Source of the DNA: Congregibacter litoralis KT71
GTDB lineage: Bacteria; Pseudomonadota; Gammaproteobacteria; Pseudomonadales; Halieaceae
Direction of reading: 5' to 3'
Assembly: GCF_000153125.2 (NCBI RefSeq)
Contig: NZ_CM002299.1
Coordinates: 2,988,928-3,052,927 of the forward strand
DNA length: 64,000 bases
The position numbers and the translations under genes are program-made. Positions 9,379 through 19,094 of the stretch are shown piece after piece. Below the pieces are notes generated by a model. That model was not told the DNA's origin. It ran no database searches and worked only from the letters and a program-made list of their open reading frames with translations. How positions within the stretch are numbered: position 1 is the first letter of the stretch; the number at the start of each line of letters is the position of its first letter.

Positions 9379-10503
9379 GTGCCATCCCTAAAGCGCAGCG
9401 CACAGATTGTCGCAACGGCGCTCTTATCCACACAGCTTGCTGTGCAATTGACAGCGTGCAGCGAAGCAAACGATACAGCCCCCCAACGCGAGAGCCGCGG
9501 TAGAGCTGCGGTGCCCGTCGTCGTTGAAACGGTCCAGCTCAAAGCGCGCCAGACGCGGGTTGAGGCCGTAGGCACGGCGCGAGCCCACCGCTCCGTCTCG
9601 CTCTTCCCGGAGGCTGCAGGCGAGGTCGTGGCGGTCAACTTCCAGCCCGGGGATCGCGTGGCGGAGGGCGACGTGCTTGTCGCCCTGGACTCCCGGGACG
9701 AGACCCTCGCTCTCGAGCTTGCGGAACTTCGCCTGGCCGATGCTCAGCGCATGTTGGAACGTTACACCCAGGCCAATAGCAGCGTGGACCGAACGGTCCC
9801 CGAAACCACCGTAGACACCGCTCGAACCACCCTCGACAGTGCCCGCATTGAGCGTGACCGGGCCAAGATTGCCCTGCAACGGCGATTTGTGACCGCCCCC
9901 TTCGACGGATTTGTAGGAATCACCGATGTCGACGCGGGAGACCGCATAGACGTCACCACAGAAATCACAAGCATCGACGATCGCAGCACGCTTCTCGTGA
10001 GTTTTGATGTACCCGAGGCCTTTGTGGGGCGCCTGCAAACGGGTGACCCCGTGCGCATCGAAGTGTGGAGTGCAGAGCGCACAGAGGCCCGGGGCACCGT
10101 CGTTGATCTGGGTTCCAGGGTCGATCCCCTCTCCCGCTCCTTCACCGCGCGCGCGGAAGTGGTCAACGACAGTGATCTCCTTCGTCCCGGGATGAGTTTC
10201 CGCGTTGAACTGGACCTCGTAGGAAAAGCCTTTCCGGCGGTGCCGGAAGTCGCGCTGCAGTGGGGCGCCGAAGGCGCTTACATCTGGATCGTAGAGAACG
10301 ATCAGGCCCGTCAGGTACCCGCCACCCTTGTGCAGCGACAGGAAGGTCGGGTGCTGGTCGATGCGGACGTCCCCGCCGGCGCCCTGGTTGTGGGTGAAGG
10401 CGTACAGTCCATGCGAAACGGGATCGCCGTGCGCACCATGGACGCCGAAGCCCTGGCGCGAGATGCCCGCGGCGTGTTGACGCCCGCCGCCAACGAGGGC
10501 TAG
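9379..10503 (+). CDS. RND efflux periplasmic adaptor (membrane fusion lipoprotein)
   Basis: 374 aa from a GTG at 9379 with GGAG seven to ten bases upstream. The signal peptide ends in a lipobox with Cys27 (LTAC), so the protein is anchored in the inner membrane facing the periplasm. The HlyD/MFP layout is clear: a biotinyl-lipoyl half with NFQPGDRVAEGDVLVALD, an alpha-helical hairpin around 110-160, and the second lipoyl half with TAPFDGFVGITDVDAGDRI. It bridges the RND permease encoded 5 bp downstream and an outer-membrane channel, which is not encoded in the window. Confidence 0.92.
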   Translation: MPSLKRSAQIVATALLSTQLAVQLTACSEANDTAPQRESRGRAAVPVVVETVQLKARQTRVEAVGTARAHRSVSLFPEAAGEVVAVNFQPGDRVAEGDVLVALDSRDETLALELAELRLADAQRMLERYTQANSSVDRTVPETTVDTARTTLDSARIERDRAKIALQRRFVTAPFDGFVGITDVDAGDRIDVTTEITSIDDRSTLLVSFDVPEAFVGRLQTGDPVRIEVWSAERTEARGTVVDLGSRVDPLSRSFTARAEVVNDSDLLRPGMSFRVELDLVGKAFPAVPEVALQWGAEGAYIWIVENDQARQVPATLVQRQEGRVLVDADVPAGALVVGEGVQSMRNGIAVRTMDAEALARDARGVLTPAANEG

Positions 10504-10508
10504 GGGCC

Positions 10509-13500
10509 ATGAGCAACATCGATGGAACAGACAGCGGTAATGATCTACCGGCTTTAGGGGTACGCCGTCCGTGGCTGGTTGCGGTCATGAATATGCTCAT
10601 CGCCATCGCCGGCCTGGCGGCCCTCCTGGCCATCGAGGTTCGTGAGCTCCCCGATGTCGACCGCCCCATCATCAACGTACGTGCCCAGCTCCCCGGGGGC
10701 TCCCCGGAGACCATGGATGCGGAAGTCACCCGCATCCTCGAGGGTGCCGTTGCACGGGTATCGGGAGTCAGGGACATGCGTTCATCGAGCGAAGAAAACA
10801 GCACCCGGATCCGCGCAGAGTTCGGACCCGGCTACGATTTGGATCGCGCCGCCACGGACGTGCGAGAAGCCATCAGCCAGACCGTTCGAGACCTCCCCGA
10901 TGACGTCGAACAACTCGCGGTGTACAAGGCAGACGAGGATGCGGAAGAGGTAGTCCGCGTTGCCGTGCGCAGCACCCTGTACAGCGAAGAGGCGCTGACG
11001 CGCATAGTAGAACAGGACATTGTGCCGGCATTTTTGGCGCTGCCGGGCGTCGCCGATGTACCGCTCTTTGGCAGCCGTCAGCGCACCCTCCGTGTCATCG
11101 TGGATCCTCTGCGCCTCGCCAGCTATGGCCTCACGGTGAGTGACGTCGCCGCGGTTTTGCGCGACGCATCTCTGGATGTTCCCGCGGGGAGCTTCCGCGG
11201 CGGCGATCAGCAGCTCCTTGTTCGCGCCGACGCCTCCGTGGTCACCGAGGCACAGGTTGCGAACACGATCATCACGGGCACGGTGCGCATTGGGGACGTC
11301 GCTGACGTGGCCTTCGCCCCGGCCGATGCCGAGTCCATCGTGCGCCTTAACGGTCAGCGAGTCGTGGGCATCGGCGTCGTTCGTCAAGCCGGGTCCAATA
11401 CCATCGAAATTGCCGCCGGCGCGGACCGCGCGATCGCCCAGCTGAATGCGCGCTTTGACGATCTCAGCCTCGAAAAAATCTCCGACAATGCGATTTTTAT
11501 TCGTGGCGCCGTAAAGGAAGTATTGGTCAGCCTGCTCCTCGCAGTTCTGGTCGTTGTAGCCACCATTCGGGTGTTCTCGGGTTCCTGGCGCCTGACTCTC
11601 GTACCGGCCATTGCCATTCCCGTCTCTCTGCTGGGCACCGCCGGGGCTATCTGGATGCTCGGATTCTCCATCAACATTCTCACCCTCCTGGCACTCGTAT
11701 TGGCGACGGGGCTGATTGTTGACGACGCCATCGTAGTGCTCGAAAACATCCAGCGCCGCCGACAGCAGGGTCTGGGGGCAAACGCCGCCGCTGTGCTCGG
11801 CACGCGCCAGGTCTTTTTTGCCGTCATCGCCACCACGATGGTACTTGTGGCCGTGTTTGTGCCCATCGCTTTTCTTCCGGGCACCGCAGGCCGCCTGTTT
11901 CGTGAGTTCGGTCTTGTACTGGCCGTCGCGGTGGCCATCTCATCCTTCGTGGCCCTCTCCCTCGTGCCCGCAGCGATGGCGCGCCTCGGAGATTCCACCG
12001 AGGGCGCCTTTGACCGGCAACTGCGAAAAGTCGGTGCCGTGATGCAGCGCTTTTACAAGGGCACACTGCACGCGGTACTTGCCCATCCGTGGCCGGTGCT
12101 CTTGCTTTGTCTTCTGGCCGCCGGGGGCGCCGGCGGTCTCTACACACAGCTCGATCAGGAACTTCTGCCAACGGAGGACCGTGGCGAAATCAATATTTTT
12201 GCCCGGGGACCCGACGGTGTCGGCCTGCCTTACATGAGTCGTCAGGCGGATCGCATGGAGGACGTGTTGCTGCCTCTTGTAGAGAGCGGCGAGATCACCT
12301 CGCTGTACACCGTGGTCGGTCGCTACGACCCCAATCTCGTGTTCATCAGCGCGCCCCTCGCCTCCTGGGCAGACCGCACACGCAGTCAACAGGAGATCGC
12401 CGCAGAGATAGCGCCTATTCTGCGTAATCTTCCCGGTGCAGGACCCCGGGTTTACAGCAGCAACAGCCTTAATCTGCGCGGCGCCTCCGGGGGAGGACTC
12501 AAGGTCGTGCTCACGGGCAACGAGTACGGCCGCATTTATGCCGCGGCCCGGGATTACGCAAATGCCATCCGAGATCGCCTCACCAGCGTCAGCGGTCCCC
12601 GCGTGGGCTACCAGCCGACGCAGCCCCAGCTCTCGGTACGTATTGATCGCCGACGCCTCGCCGATCTGGGCATCGCCCTTCCCGAGGTCGCAGAGACCCT
12701 GAGGGCAATGATCGACGGGCTCGACGTTATCGATCTCAACATCGAAGATCAGGCGGTACCCATTATGCTCGAGGGCGGTGCCCGGGCAGTGGACGATCCC
12801 GGCGATCTTGCCAATCTCTACGTCCGCGCGGGAAGCGGGGCCCTGGTGCCCCTCTCGAGCGTTGTTGAAATCGTGGAGGAAGGCGTCGCCAGTGAACTGG
12901 AGCGACAGTCCCAGCGAAGGGCTATTGAAGTTGATGTCGACGTAGCCCAGGGTGTCGCCATGCAAACCGCAGTCGACGAGCTGCGGGCCCTTGCCCTGGA
13001 AGTGATACCACCGGATATCGAGGTACTGACACGCGGCGAAGCTGCCACCCTGGAGGAGTCCAGCCGTGAAACGCTCATTACCTACGGCTTCGCCCTACTC
13101 ATCGTGTTCCTTGTTCTGGTGGCTCAGTTCGAAAGCCTCACCAGCGCCATTGTGATCATGGCCGTGGTGCCCTTTGGTCTGGCGGCTGCCGTCCTCGCAC
13201 TGTTCCTGACGGGCACGAGCCTGAATATCTACTCCCAGGTGGGGCTGGTCATGCTGATCGGTTTGATTGCCAAGAACGGTATTCTGCTGGTGGAGTTTGC
13301 CGATCAACTTAGAGATGAAGGTCTCAGTGTCCGCGATGCCGTTGCAGAAGCCGCCGCAGTGAGATTGCGTCCCATCGCCATGACCCTGGTATCTACGGTG
13401 TTGGGCGCCCTGCCCCTCATCCTCTCCAGCGGTCCGGGGGCAGAGGCGCGAGCAGCGGTGGGCTGGGTAGTCTTTGGTGGACTGGGCCTCACCGCGCTGT

Positions 13501-13625
13501 TTACGCTATACCTGACGCCCATCCTGTATCTTGGCGTGGCGCGCTTTGCCCGACCCCGCTCCCATGCGGCGGAAGCCCTGGATCTTGAAATGCGCAAAGC
13601 CCGGGAGTTGGGTCACGAATCCTGA
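10509..13625 (+). CDS. RND efflux permease (HAE1-type)
   Basis: 1038 aa, full length for an AcrB-like transporter. The twelve-helix, two-porter-domain duplication is visible. TM4 contains the proton-relay motif GLIVDDAIVVLENIQRR, and TM10-11 contain GLIAKNGILLVEFADQLR. The N-terminal cytoplasmic segment lacks the usual long FI-RP helix and starts LGVRRPWLVAVMNMLI. It exports substrates from the periplasm and outer leaflet driven by protons, with the adaptor encoded immediately upstream. Substrate is unknown and no regulator gene is adjacent. Confidence 0.93.
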   Translation: MSNIDGTDSGNDLPALGVRRPWLVAVMNMLIAIAGLAALLAIEVRELPDVDRPIINVRAQLPGGSPETMDAEVTRILEGAVARVSGVRDMRSSSEENSTRIRAEFGPGYDLDRAATDVREAISQTVRDLPDDVEQLAVYKADEDAEEVVRVAVRSTLYSEEALTRIVEQDIVPAFLALPGVADVPLFGSRQRTLRVIVDPLRLASYGLTVSDVAAVLRDASLDVPAGSFRGGDQQLLVRADASVVTEAQVANTIITGTVRIGDVADVAFAPADAESIVRLNGQRVVGIGVVRQAGSNTIEIAAGADRAIAQLNARFDDLSLEKISDNAIFIRGAVKEVLVSLLLAVLVVVATIRVFSGSWRLTLVPAIAIPVSLLGTAGAIWMLGFSINILTLLALVLATGLIVDDAIVVLENIQRRRQQGLGANAAAVLGTRQVFFAVIATTMVLVAVFVPIAFLPGTAGRLFREFGLVLAVAVAISSFVALSLVPAAMARLGDSTEGAFDRQLRKVGAVMQRFYKGTLHAVLAHPWPVLLLCLLAAGGAGGLYTQLDQELLPTEDRGEINIFARGPDGVGLPYMSRQADRMEDVLLPLVESGEITSLYTVVGRYDPNLVFISAPLASWADRTRSQQEIAAEIAPILRNLPGAGPRVYSSNSLNLRGASGGGLKVVLTGNEYGRIYAAARDYANAIRDRLTSVSGPRVGYQPTQPQLSVRIDRRRLADLGIALPEVAETLRAMIDGLDVIDLNIEDQAVPIMLEGGARAVDDPGDLANLYVRAGSGALVPLSSVVEIVEEGVASELERQSQRRAIEVDVDVAQGVAMQTAVDELRALALEVIPPDIEVLTRGEAATLEESSRETLITYGFALLIVFLVLVAQFESLTSAIVIMAVVPFGLAAAVLALFLTGTSLNIYSQVGLVMLIGLIAKNGILLVEFADQLRDEGLSVRDAVAEAAAVRLRPIAMTLVSTVLGALPLILSSGPGAEARAAVGWVVFGGLGLTALFTLYLTPILYLGVARFARPRSHAAEALDLEMRKARELGHES

Positions 13626-13634
13626 GGAGAGCCT

Positions 13635-14258
13635 GTGTATACGTCAAAACAATCATTGGTGATTCGCAAGTACAAGGAACACCGGTCCGGGAAGCCCATG
13701 GCTTCGCATGGGCCGATGTTGACGCTCTGCTGCCTCCTGGCGATGAGCGCGCCGTTTCTCTCGGGCGACAGCAGCGCCCGGGAACCGTCCCCCGAAGAGC
13801 GATTAGCAACGCTGGGCATTACTCTCCCCCAGGCGCCAAGCCCCGTTGCAAACTACGTCAATGGCGTCCAGACCGGCAATTTTATTTTTCTTGCAGGCAA
13901 AGGTCCCAAACGTGCTGACGGGAGTGAAGTCTCCGGGAAGCTTGGCAAAGACCTGGGCATTGAAGAGGGTTATGAGGCAGCCAGACTCACGGCCATCAAC
14001 CAGCTGGCAGTGCTCAAGGCCATGCTTGGCGACCTGAACCGCGTGACGCGTGTGGTAAAGGTATTGGGGATGGTGAACTCAGACCCGAGTTTTGTCGAGC
14101 AACCCGCGGTGATTAATGGCTTTTCCGATCTCATTGTGGAGGTCTTCGGCGAACGGGGACGCCACGCCAGAGCCGCTGTAGGTATGGCATCCCTGCCCCG
14201 GGGACAGGCCGTAGAGATCGAAATGATTGTCGAAGTGGACGGCCCCGAAACACCCTAG
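13635..14258 (+). CDS. RidA (YjgF/YER057c/UK114) family protein, predicted exported
   Basis: 207 aa from a GTG at 13635 that is preceded by a strong GAGGAG; an in-frame ATG at 13698 would give 186 aa beginning just before the hydrophobic segment LTLCCLLAMSAPFLS. The body is a RidA-like domain (NYVNGVQTGNFIFLAGKGPKRADG, then GDLNRVTRVVKVLGMVNSDPSF and ARAAVGMASLPRGQAVEIEMIVEV). Canonical RidA hydrolyses reactive enamines/imines using an Arg near the C-terminus; here the equivalent Arg is probably the one in HARAAVG. The signal-like N-terminus is unusual because typical RidA is cytosolic. It begins 9 bp after the RND permease, so it is probably the last gene of that operon. Confidence 0.82.
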   Translation: MYTSKQSLVIRKYKEHRSGKPMASHGPMLTLCCLLAMSAPFLSGDSSAREPSPEERLATLGITLPQAPSPVANYVNGVQTGNFIFLAGKGPKRADGSEVSGKLGKDLGIEEGYEAARLTAINQLAVLKAMLGDLNRVTRVVKVLGMVNSDPSFVEQPAVINGFSDLIVEVFGERGRHARAAVGMASLPRGQAVEIEMIVEVDGPETP

Positions 14259-14276
14259 CCTCGGAATGACGCCCAA

Positions 14277-14855
14277 GGACTGCAGCTGCTGTTTACGTAA
14301 CGAGCGTCCCCCAATCCAGCGAGTGAAGTAAGCAGCAGCTGCAGTCCAAGCCCGTTATCGAAAGTAAACGCTAGTCTCGCGTGATCCCGCAAGCGCGTTC
14401 GATTCGCTACCCTCGCTGAGCTTGGGAACGCTCGCTTCGCAAATCGCACACGCTTGCCTAACTTGGGTACAAGCAGCAATATCGATCCGGGATCGAGAAG
14501 GCGCACCCGGACTGCAGCCGCTGTTTACGCAACGAGCGTCCCCCCATCCCAGCGAGTGAAGTAAGCAGCAGCTGCAGTGCAAACCCGTTATCGAAAGTGA
14601 ACGCTAGTCTCCCGTGACCCGGCAAGCGCGTCCGATTCGCTACCCTCGCTAAGCTTGGGAACGCTCGCTTCGCGAATCGCACCCGCTTGCCTAACTTGGG
14701 TACGAGACAGCAATATCGATCCGGGATCGAGAATTACGCACCCGGACTGCAGCTGTTGTTTACGTAACGAGCGTCCCCCCATCCCAGAGAGTGAAGTAAG
14801 CAGCAGCTGCAGTCCAAGCCGTTATCCAGAGTTAAGGCTAGTCTTGCCTGACGCA
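14277..14855. repeat. 2.5 tandem copies of a ~233-bp repeat with internal dyad
   Basis: Copy 1 starts at 14277, copy 2 at 14509 and a truncated copy 3 at 14744 (aligned on GGACTGCAG), giving periods of 232 and 235 bp at roughly 90% identity by eye. In copy 1 a 15-bp arm at 14277-14291 is repeated perfectly inverted at 14333-14347, and the pairing extends to about 20 bp with one mismatch. The same dyad is present, slightly degraded, in copies 2 and 3. Copy 3 breaks off after about 110 bp, exactly where the mobile island begins. Short minus-strand frames through the repeats look like artefacts. Confidence 0.9.
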
Positions 14856-14904
14856 GTAAAAAGGGGCCCGAAGTTCCATATAGTGCCTAAAACTGTGTAA
14901 TTCT
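14856..14904. repeat. Left terminal inverted repeat of the GMT island
   Basis: GTAAAAAGGGGCCCGAAG at 14856-14873 pairs with CTTCGGGCCCCTTTAC at 27093-27108, apart from two extra A in the left copy. The similarity continues inward: CATATAG...AAACTGTGTA on the left against TATATAG...AAACCGTGTA on the right (reverse complement). Total about 45 bp of imperfect inverted repeat. Likely binding and cleavage ends for the two tyrosine-recombinase-like proteins encoded next to it (inference). Confidence 0.75.
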
Positions 14905-14908
14905 GAAG

Positions 14909-14938
14909 ATAACCTCCTTTACAGGGGGTTATTTTTTT
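14909..14938 (+). terminator. Rho-independent terminator at the left end of the island
   Basis: A 9-bp stem (ATAACCTCC / GGGGGTTAT with one G-U pair), a 6-nt loop and seven T. It reads rightward, so it would stop transcription entering the island from the chromosomal side before gmtY. Confidence 0.75.
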
Positions 14939-14994
14939 ACTAGGATACATAAAGGTATATAGTGTAATTTGTGTCTTTTATGTAGAAGATCGAA

Positions 14995-16461
14995 ATGATA
15001 GCGACAAAAATCATAGCGGATATCGTGCAGGATAAGAGTGGAATTGCCACTCAGATTCCTGTCGTTTTGACTGACGAGGGTGTGCTCGAATCGGTCACAG
15101 ACTACGTGCTCAGCTTGCACCTGAATGGCACCTCTCTATCTACTATCAACAAACATATTCAATCCATCATTCTGCTGATCGAATTCATGGACGCGAACCA
15201 TTCGATGTTTAGCAACCCAGAAGAACTCTTCGCCGTATTTGTTCGAAGGCTTTACAGCGGCACCGTTGGAGATGACGGGCTTGATCCATCAGGTCTCTAC
15301 TGGATACCTGCCACCACAGGCGCAGTGTCTAGGCATATTGGCCATCTGACCAGCTTCACAAACTGGATGGCCGACAAGGGCCTCGGTAAAGAATTCAATA
15401 TTCTTCAAAGCGCCACCAGGCACGAAGAGCGCATCCAGTACGCGGCGTGGTTCCGCCGTAACCGCAACGATTTTCTGGGCCACATTAAAGACAAGTCGAT
15501 CAGTAATACGGTCAAGCGAGCCAGAAGTATCAAGGGGCGCACTCCTTTAGCAAAGACCGATGATGATGCGATTGCGTTTCCCGCAAAACGCTTTGAAGAG
15601 TTCTATATGCAAGGGATTGGCGGTGCTAAAGACCCTCGCGTAGCCCTCCGCGACAAGTTAATCCTTTTACTGATTCAGGGTGCTGGATTCAGGATCAGCG
15701 AAGCGCTTCTGCTGTGGGTCACAGATGTATTTGAAGATCCTAACGATCCTGACTCTGCGATTGTACGGATTTACAACGAGATAGACGGCAAAGCACCTGA
15801 AGACTGGAAATCGCGTAAAGGCATCAAGACGCGCAAAGCTTACCTGCAAGAAAAGTTCGGCAGACTACCGCGCCAAGAGATGCTTGGCACCCAGCACCTC
15901 GGATGGAAATCGAAGGTTGTCGATCACAAGGATGGCTATCTCGAAGCACGCTTTTTCCCGACCGAGTACGGTCGGGTATTTATGACGCTCTGGCGGCAGT
16001 ATCTCGTGTACCGCGCATCGATTGAGTGCCATCACCCCTATGCGTTTATCAGCTTCGATAGCCGCTATCTGGGCAATCCGTACACAAAAAATGCCTTTAA
16101 CCAGAGTTACGCATCGGGCCTAAGACGAATCGGCCTTGAGCCAAACAAAGCGCTTGGCTATGACCCGCACGGGCACCGACACCGTTATGGCCGTGAACTG
16201 ACCGATGCCCGTATCGATCCACTGATTCGCAAGAAGTGCCTCCACCACAAAAGTTTGGAGTCCCAGACGGTGTACACCATGCCGTCTAGCCAACAGGTGT
16301 CTAACGCGCTCTCTAGTGCATCGGAGCAGCTCAAGCTGGGGTCAGATCAACCTCGGCTCGGCTCATTATTTGACTGGAAAACACTGGCAGAACATGGATT
16401 TGAAGATATCGATCCCGATGGTTTCTTCACAGGCAAGAATCCGAGATTAGGGAAGCAATGA
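14995..16461 (+). CDS. gmtY: GMT tyrosine recombinase GmtY
   Basis: 488 aa. The C-terminal half has the tyrosine-recombinase signature: GFRISEAL with Arg I at about 233, the H-G-H-R box at 392-395, a second His at 417/418 and the nucleophile candidate Tyr427 in TVYTMPS. The N-terminal 200 residues resemble a core-binding domain. It is the first gene of a five-gene operon and its stop overlaps the next start (ATGA). The order recombinase, ~880-aa protein, ~225-aa protein is the GMT signature. The upstream region has a possible -10 (TATAGT, 14958-14963) and an ACATAAA...TTTATGT dyad at 14946-14983 that could be an operator. The family name relies on remembered GMT gene order and sizes. Confidence 0.85.
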   Translation: MIATKIIADIVQDKSGIATQIPVVLTDEGVLESVTDYVLSLHLNGTSLSTINKHIQSIILLIEFMDANHSMFSNPEELFAVFVRRLYSGTVGDDGLDPSGLYWIPATTGAVSRHIGHLTSFTNWMADKGLGKEFNILQSATRHEERIQYAAWFRRNRNDFLGHIKDKSISNTVKRARSIKGRTPLAKTDDDAIAFPAKRFEEFYMQGIGGAKDPRVALRDKLILLLIQGAGFRISEALLLWVTDVFEDPNDPDSAIVRIYNEIDGKAPEDWKSRKGIKTRKAYLQEKFGRLPRQEMLGTQHLGWKSKVVDHKDGYLEARFFPTEYGRVFMTLWRQYLVYRASIECHHPYAFISFDSRYLGNPYTKNAFNQSYASGLRRIGLEPNKALGYDPHGHRHRYGRELTDARIDPLIRKKCLHHKSLESQTVYTMPSSQQVSNALSSASEQLKLGSDQPRLGSLFDWKTLAEHGFEDIDPDGFFTGKNPRLGKQ

Positions 16462-19094
16462 CAATGGACAATAAATTCAAAGTAAAGGGGTACACGACTG
16501 ACATGACGCTGGCGTGGGTCACTAAAGACCTTGGGCCAGAGTGGCTTCAGTGGCAGCAGTACGGTGCTGAGTGGATTTCCCAAGAAGAGACGGGGATCGC
16601 CGATAAATTAAAGGGATTGAAGCATTTCCTTTGTTACCTTCAAGCCAAAGCGCCTTATGCCTTTGATGTCGCTTCGATGTTCGAAGGGCATTCCAACGGC
16701 CACCAAGTATCTAGTGAAGAGTTCGGTGCATACCTTATAGGCGTAGGAACGAACACTAAAACAGCCAAACATGTAGCTTATGCAGTTGCTCTATGTGACT
16801 ACATCTTGAAACATCACCTATCCGATGAGGATGATAACGGGAAGCCCGTACCGCTCTTTTCAAATCCTTTTGAGAGAATCAAGAGGGTTCAATCGAACAC
16901 TGAAACCGTTCACAGTCCCCTTCCTTATCGGTATATCGAGCAATTACGTCAGATCGTTTGTCCCTACCCAATCACCGATTCAGCCAATAAAACTCCCTGG
17001 ATTGGTCGTCATTTCCGTGATTGGCACTGGGCCATCGATAACCTCCCAGGCGGCAACAAGGCGTGGATGGAGGTGTCTCCCGAGGCGATCGATCCGAACG
17101 ATCCTGACTGCATTGCACGGACTCGAATGGTTCTGCGAAGGATTGGCACAAGCGATAAAAAGGTGGAGATTCACGAAATCTGGTCGCCTGTCATGGCGAT
17201 GTTTATGTTCACCAAACTTCATCTGCCTCTGCGCTCCTCCCAAGTGCGCTTTCTGGATTCTGGTGAGGGCGATACTTGGCGTTACGAGCAGGGGCAGTGG
17301 GTTGAAAACACTCAGCATCCATTCAAGTACGGCTCCGCCAAACGCCCCTACCAGAAGGGAGTATTCAAGCGTATTTACGACTCAATGAGTGAAACCTACT
17401 CAACGGGGTTGTACGTCTCCACCAACAAGACGGCGGATCAGAACAAGGATGAGATTCAACGCGGTTACACCATCCCGTGGCAACATGAAGAGCTGCTTTA
17501 TTGGCTGGAAAAGCTCCGAAACTGGCAGGAGAAATACAATCCGATTGATCGTTTGACCAAAGGAAAAGAGCTTAAAAGAGCGCATTTGGGTGAGGCTAAG
17601 AGCCAGAAAAAATTGGAAGCCATGGGTGAGTTTGCGTTTCTATTTCGGGCACATGGTTCACTCCTGCCAATCACTACCTACCCTATCGCGTATTCATGGT
17701 ACCGCCTGCTATCCAAACTCGAAGAGGACGTGTTTGTCAGTGATCAAACACTGAAAAATGGCGAGCGTCTGCGCTTTGTAAAAGACTACGGGGATGATTA
17801 TGACAAGCGGGAACTATCCAAGACGGCAACCGAATTCCCGCTGCACAGCTTGAGGGTTTCGTTGATCACCTGTTACACCATGGATACAGACTTACCTCTG
17901 CCTGTTATTTCCAAGCTGCTGGCAGGCCATACACGCCTTCTGATGACGATCTACTACAACAAGATCACGCCCTCCGTGATGGCCGAGAAAATGAAGGAGG
18001 CTAACGCCGCTCTGGTTGAAAAGGGTGAAGGGGCGCTCAAGAACTTTCTGATTGATGCGGAGATCAATCAAATCCGTCTCCGCACCGCGTACCACCCAGA
18101 TCAACACAACTCTATTGAAGCCGCGCTGGCTAACCGCAATCCCATTGGCTGGGAGGAGCGTGCAACAGGGCTGTGTCTAGTTGGCGGTAACTCAGTACGC
18201 TCTGATGAGGTCTCTACTGTAGGTGGGTGCTGGAACGGTGGGTCAATCATTAGAGACTCAGAATCGCCCGGTCTGCGTGTATACGGCCCTGTACCGCACG
18301 GCCCTGAGAACTGTGTTCGCTGCCGATGGCACGTTACGGATGCCACCTACCTCCCCGCACTGAATTCGCGCTTCAATCAGATTAGCTACAAAGCGCATCA
18401 GGCCGCGTCGCTGGCCACACAGCTTGAAGGTGAACTCGATACCTTGAAGGATGAGTTGTTTATCGCTGAAGAGCGGGGGGAGCCCTTTGTTAAGCATGAC
18501 CAGCTTCAGGCGCTGGAACGTCGACACGAGAAACAGCGTGTTGAGTCCGATGAATATGCCAAGGACTATCAAGCCACGTTCAACCTGATCAACCGCATCA
18601 TGCAGATCGAGAACCAGCGTGATGACGATGATGAGGGGCAGAAGCTCATTGCTGTTGGCTCTGCGGATGATCTGAAGGTGAGCATGAAGTTTATCGAAAC
18701 GGAGTCTGAACTGCTGCACTTGGCACTCTTGTGCGAGGACGCAGAGTTCTACCCTGACCTGCATGACGATCTGCGCAAAACTCCCGCGATTGCCAAGCGT
18801 ACCAACGCGCTAAGCCGCATGATGGCACGTTCTGGCTACCAGCCGATCTTCCTTGAAATGGATGAGCAAACACAGCTCATCGCAGGGAACGCGATCATGC
18901 GAAAAATGGCGATGCTGGCTGACCCTGACGATAAGCTAGAGGGCTACCGTATCGCCTCGGATTATATCGAGGCACAGCAGTATCTGGTGGATTCAAAACT
19001 GCTCGAAGACGGGGTTCAAGAACTGCGAAACGTCGCACCCCTAACGCTTGCAGACCGCCAGGCTTTGCACATTGCGGTGGTGGAGGCTGACTGA
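16458..19094 (+). CDS. gmtZ: GMT integrase-like protein GmtZ
   Basis: 878 aa, starting in the ATGA overlap with gmtY. Although long and divergent, the middle of the protein carries a plausible tyrosine-recombinase active site: Arg259 in PLRSSQVRFL, the H-S-L-R box at 463-466, His491 in LAGHTR and Tyr499/Tyr500 in MTIYYNK. The part after about residue 600 contains a Cys-rich patch (NCVRCRWHVTD) and a long charged coiled-coil-like region. Size and position match the VPA1269-type protein that defines GMT islands. Two recombinases encoded in tandem recall the Tn554 arrangement. It probably acts with GmtY in excision and integration (inference). Confidence 0.82.
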   Translation: MTMDNKFKVKGYTTDMTLAWVTKDLGPEWLQWQQYGAEWISQEETGIADKLKGLKHFLCYLQAKAPYAFDVASMFEGHSNGHQVSSEEFGAYLIGVGTNTKTAKHVAYAVALCDYILKHHLSDEDDNGKPVPLFSNPFERIKRVQSNTETVHSPLPYRYIEQLRQIVCPYPITDSANKTPWIGRHFRDWHWAIDNLPGGNKAWMEVSPEAIDPNDPDCIARTRMVLRRIGTSDKKVEIHEIWSPVMAMFMFTKLHLPLRSSQVRFLDSGEGDTWRYEQGQWVENTQHPFKYGSAKRPYQKGVFKRIYDSMSETYSTGLYVSTNKTADQNKDEIQRGYTIPWQHEELLYWLEKLRNWQEKYNPIDRLTKGKELKRAHLGEAKSQKKLEAMGEFAFLFRAHGSLLPITTYPIAYSWYRLLSKLEEDVFVSDQTLKNGERLRFVKDYGDDYDKRELSKTATEFPLHSLRVSLITCYTMDTDLPLPVISKLLAGHTRLLMTIYYNKITPSVMAEKMKEANAALVEKGEGALKNFLIDAEINQIRLRTAYHPDQHNSIEAALANRNPIGWEERATGLCLVGGNSVRSDEVSTVGGCWNGGSIIRDSESPGLRVYGPVPHGPENCVRCRWHVTDATYLPALNSRFNQISYKAHQAASLATQLEGELDTLKDELFIAEERGEPFVKHDQLQALERRHEKQRVESDEYAKDYQATFNLINRIMQIENQRDDDDEGQKLIAVGSADDLKVSMKFIETESELLHLALLCEDAEFYPDLHDDLRKTPAIAKRTNALSRMMARSGYQPIFLEMDEQTQLIAGNAIMRKMAMLADPDDKLEGYRIASDYIEAQQYLVDSKLLEDGVQELRNVAPLTLADRQALHIAVVEAD

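Noticed and set aside
14255..14782. Minus-strand frames through the 233-bp repeats, which share an LDPGSIL-like motif
   Set aside because: The similarity between them is only the DNA repeat; no start signals. Treated as repeat DNA, not genes.
14277..14855. A CRISPR-like repeat array
   Set aside because: Units are about 233 bp, contiguous and with no spacers; no cas genes in the window.
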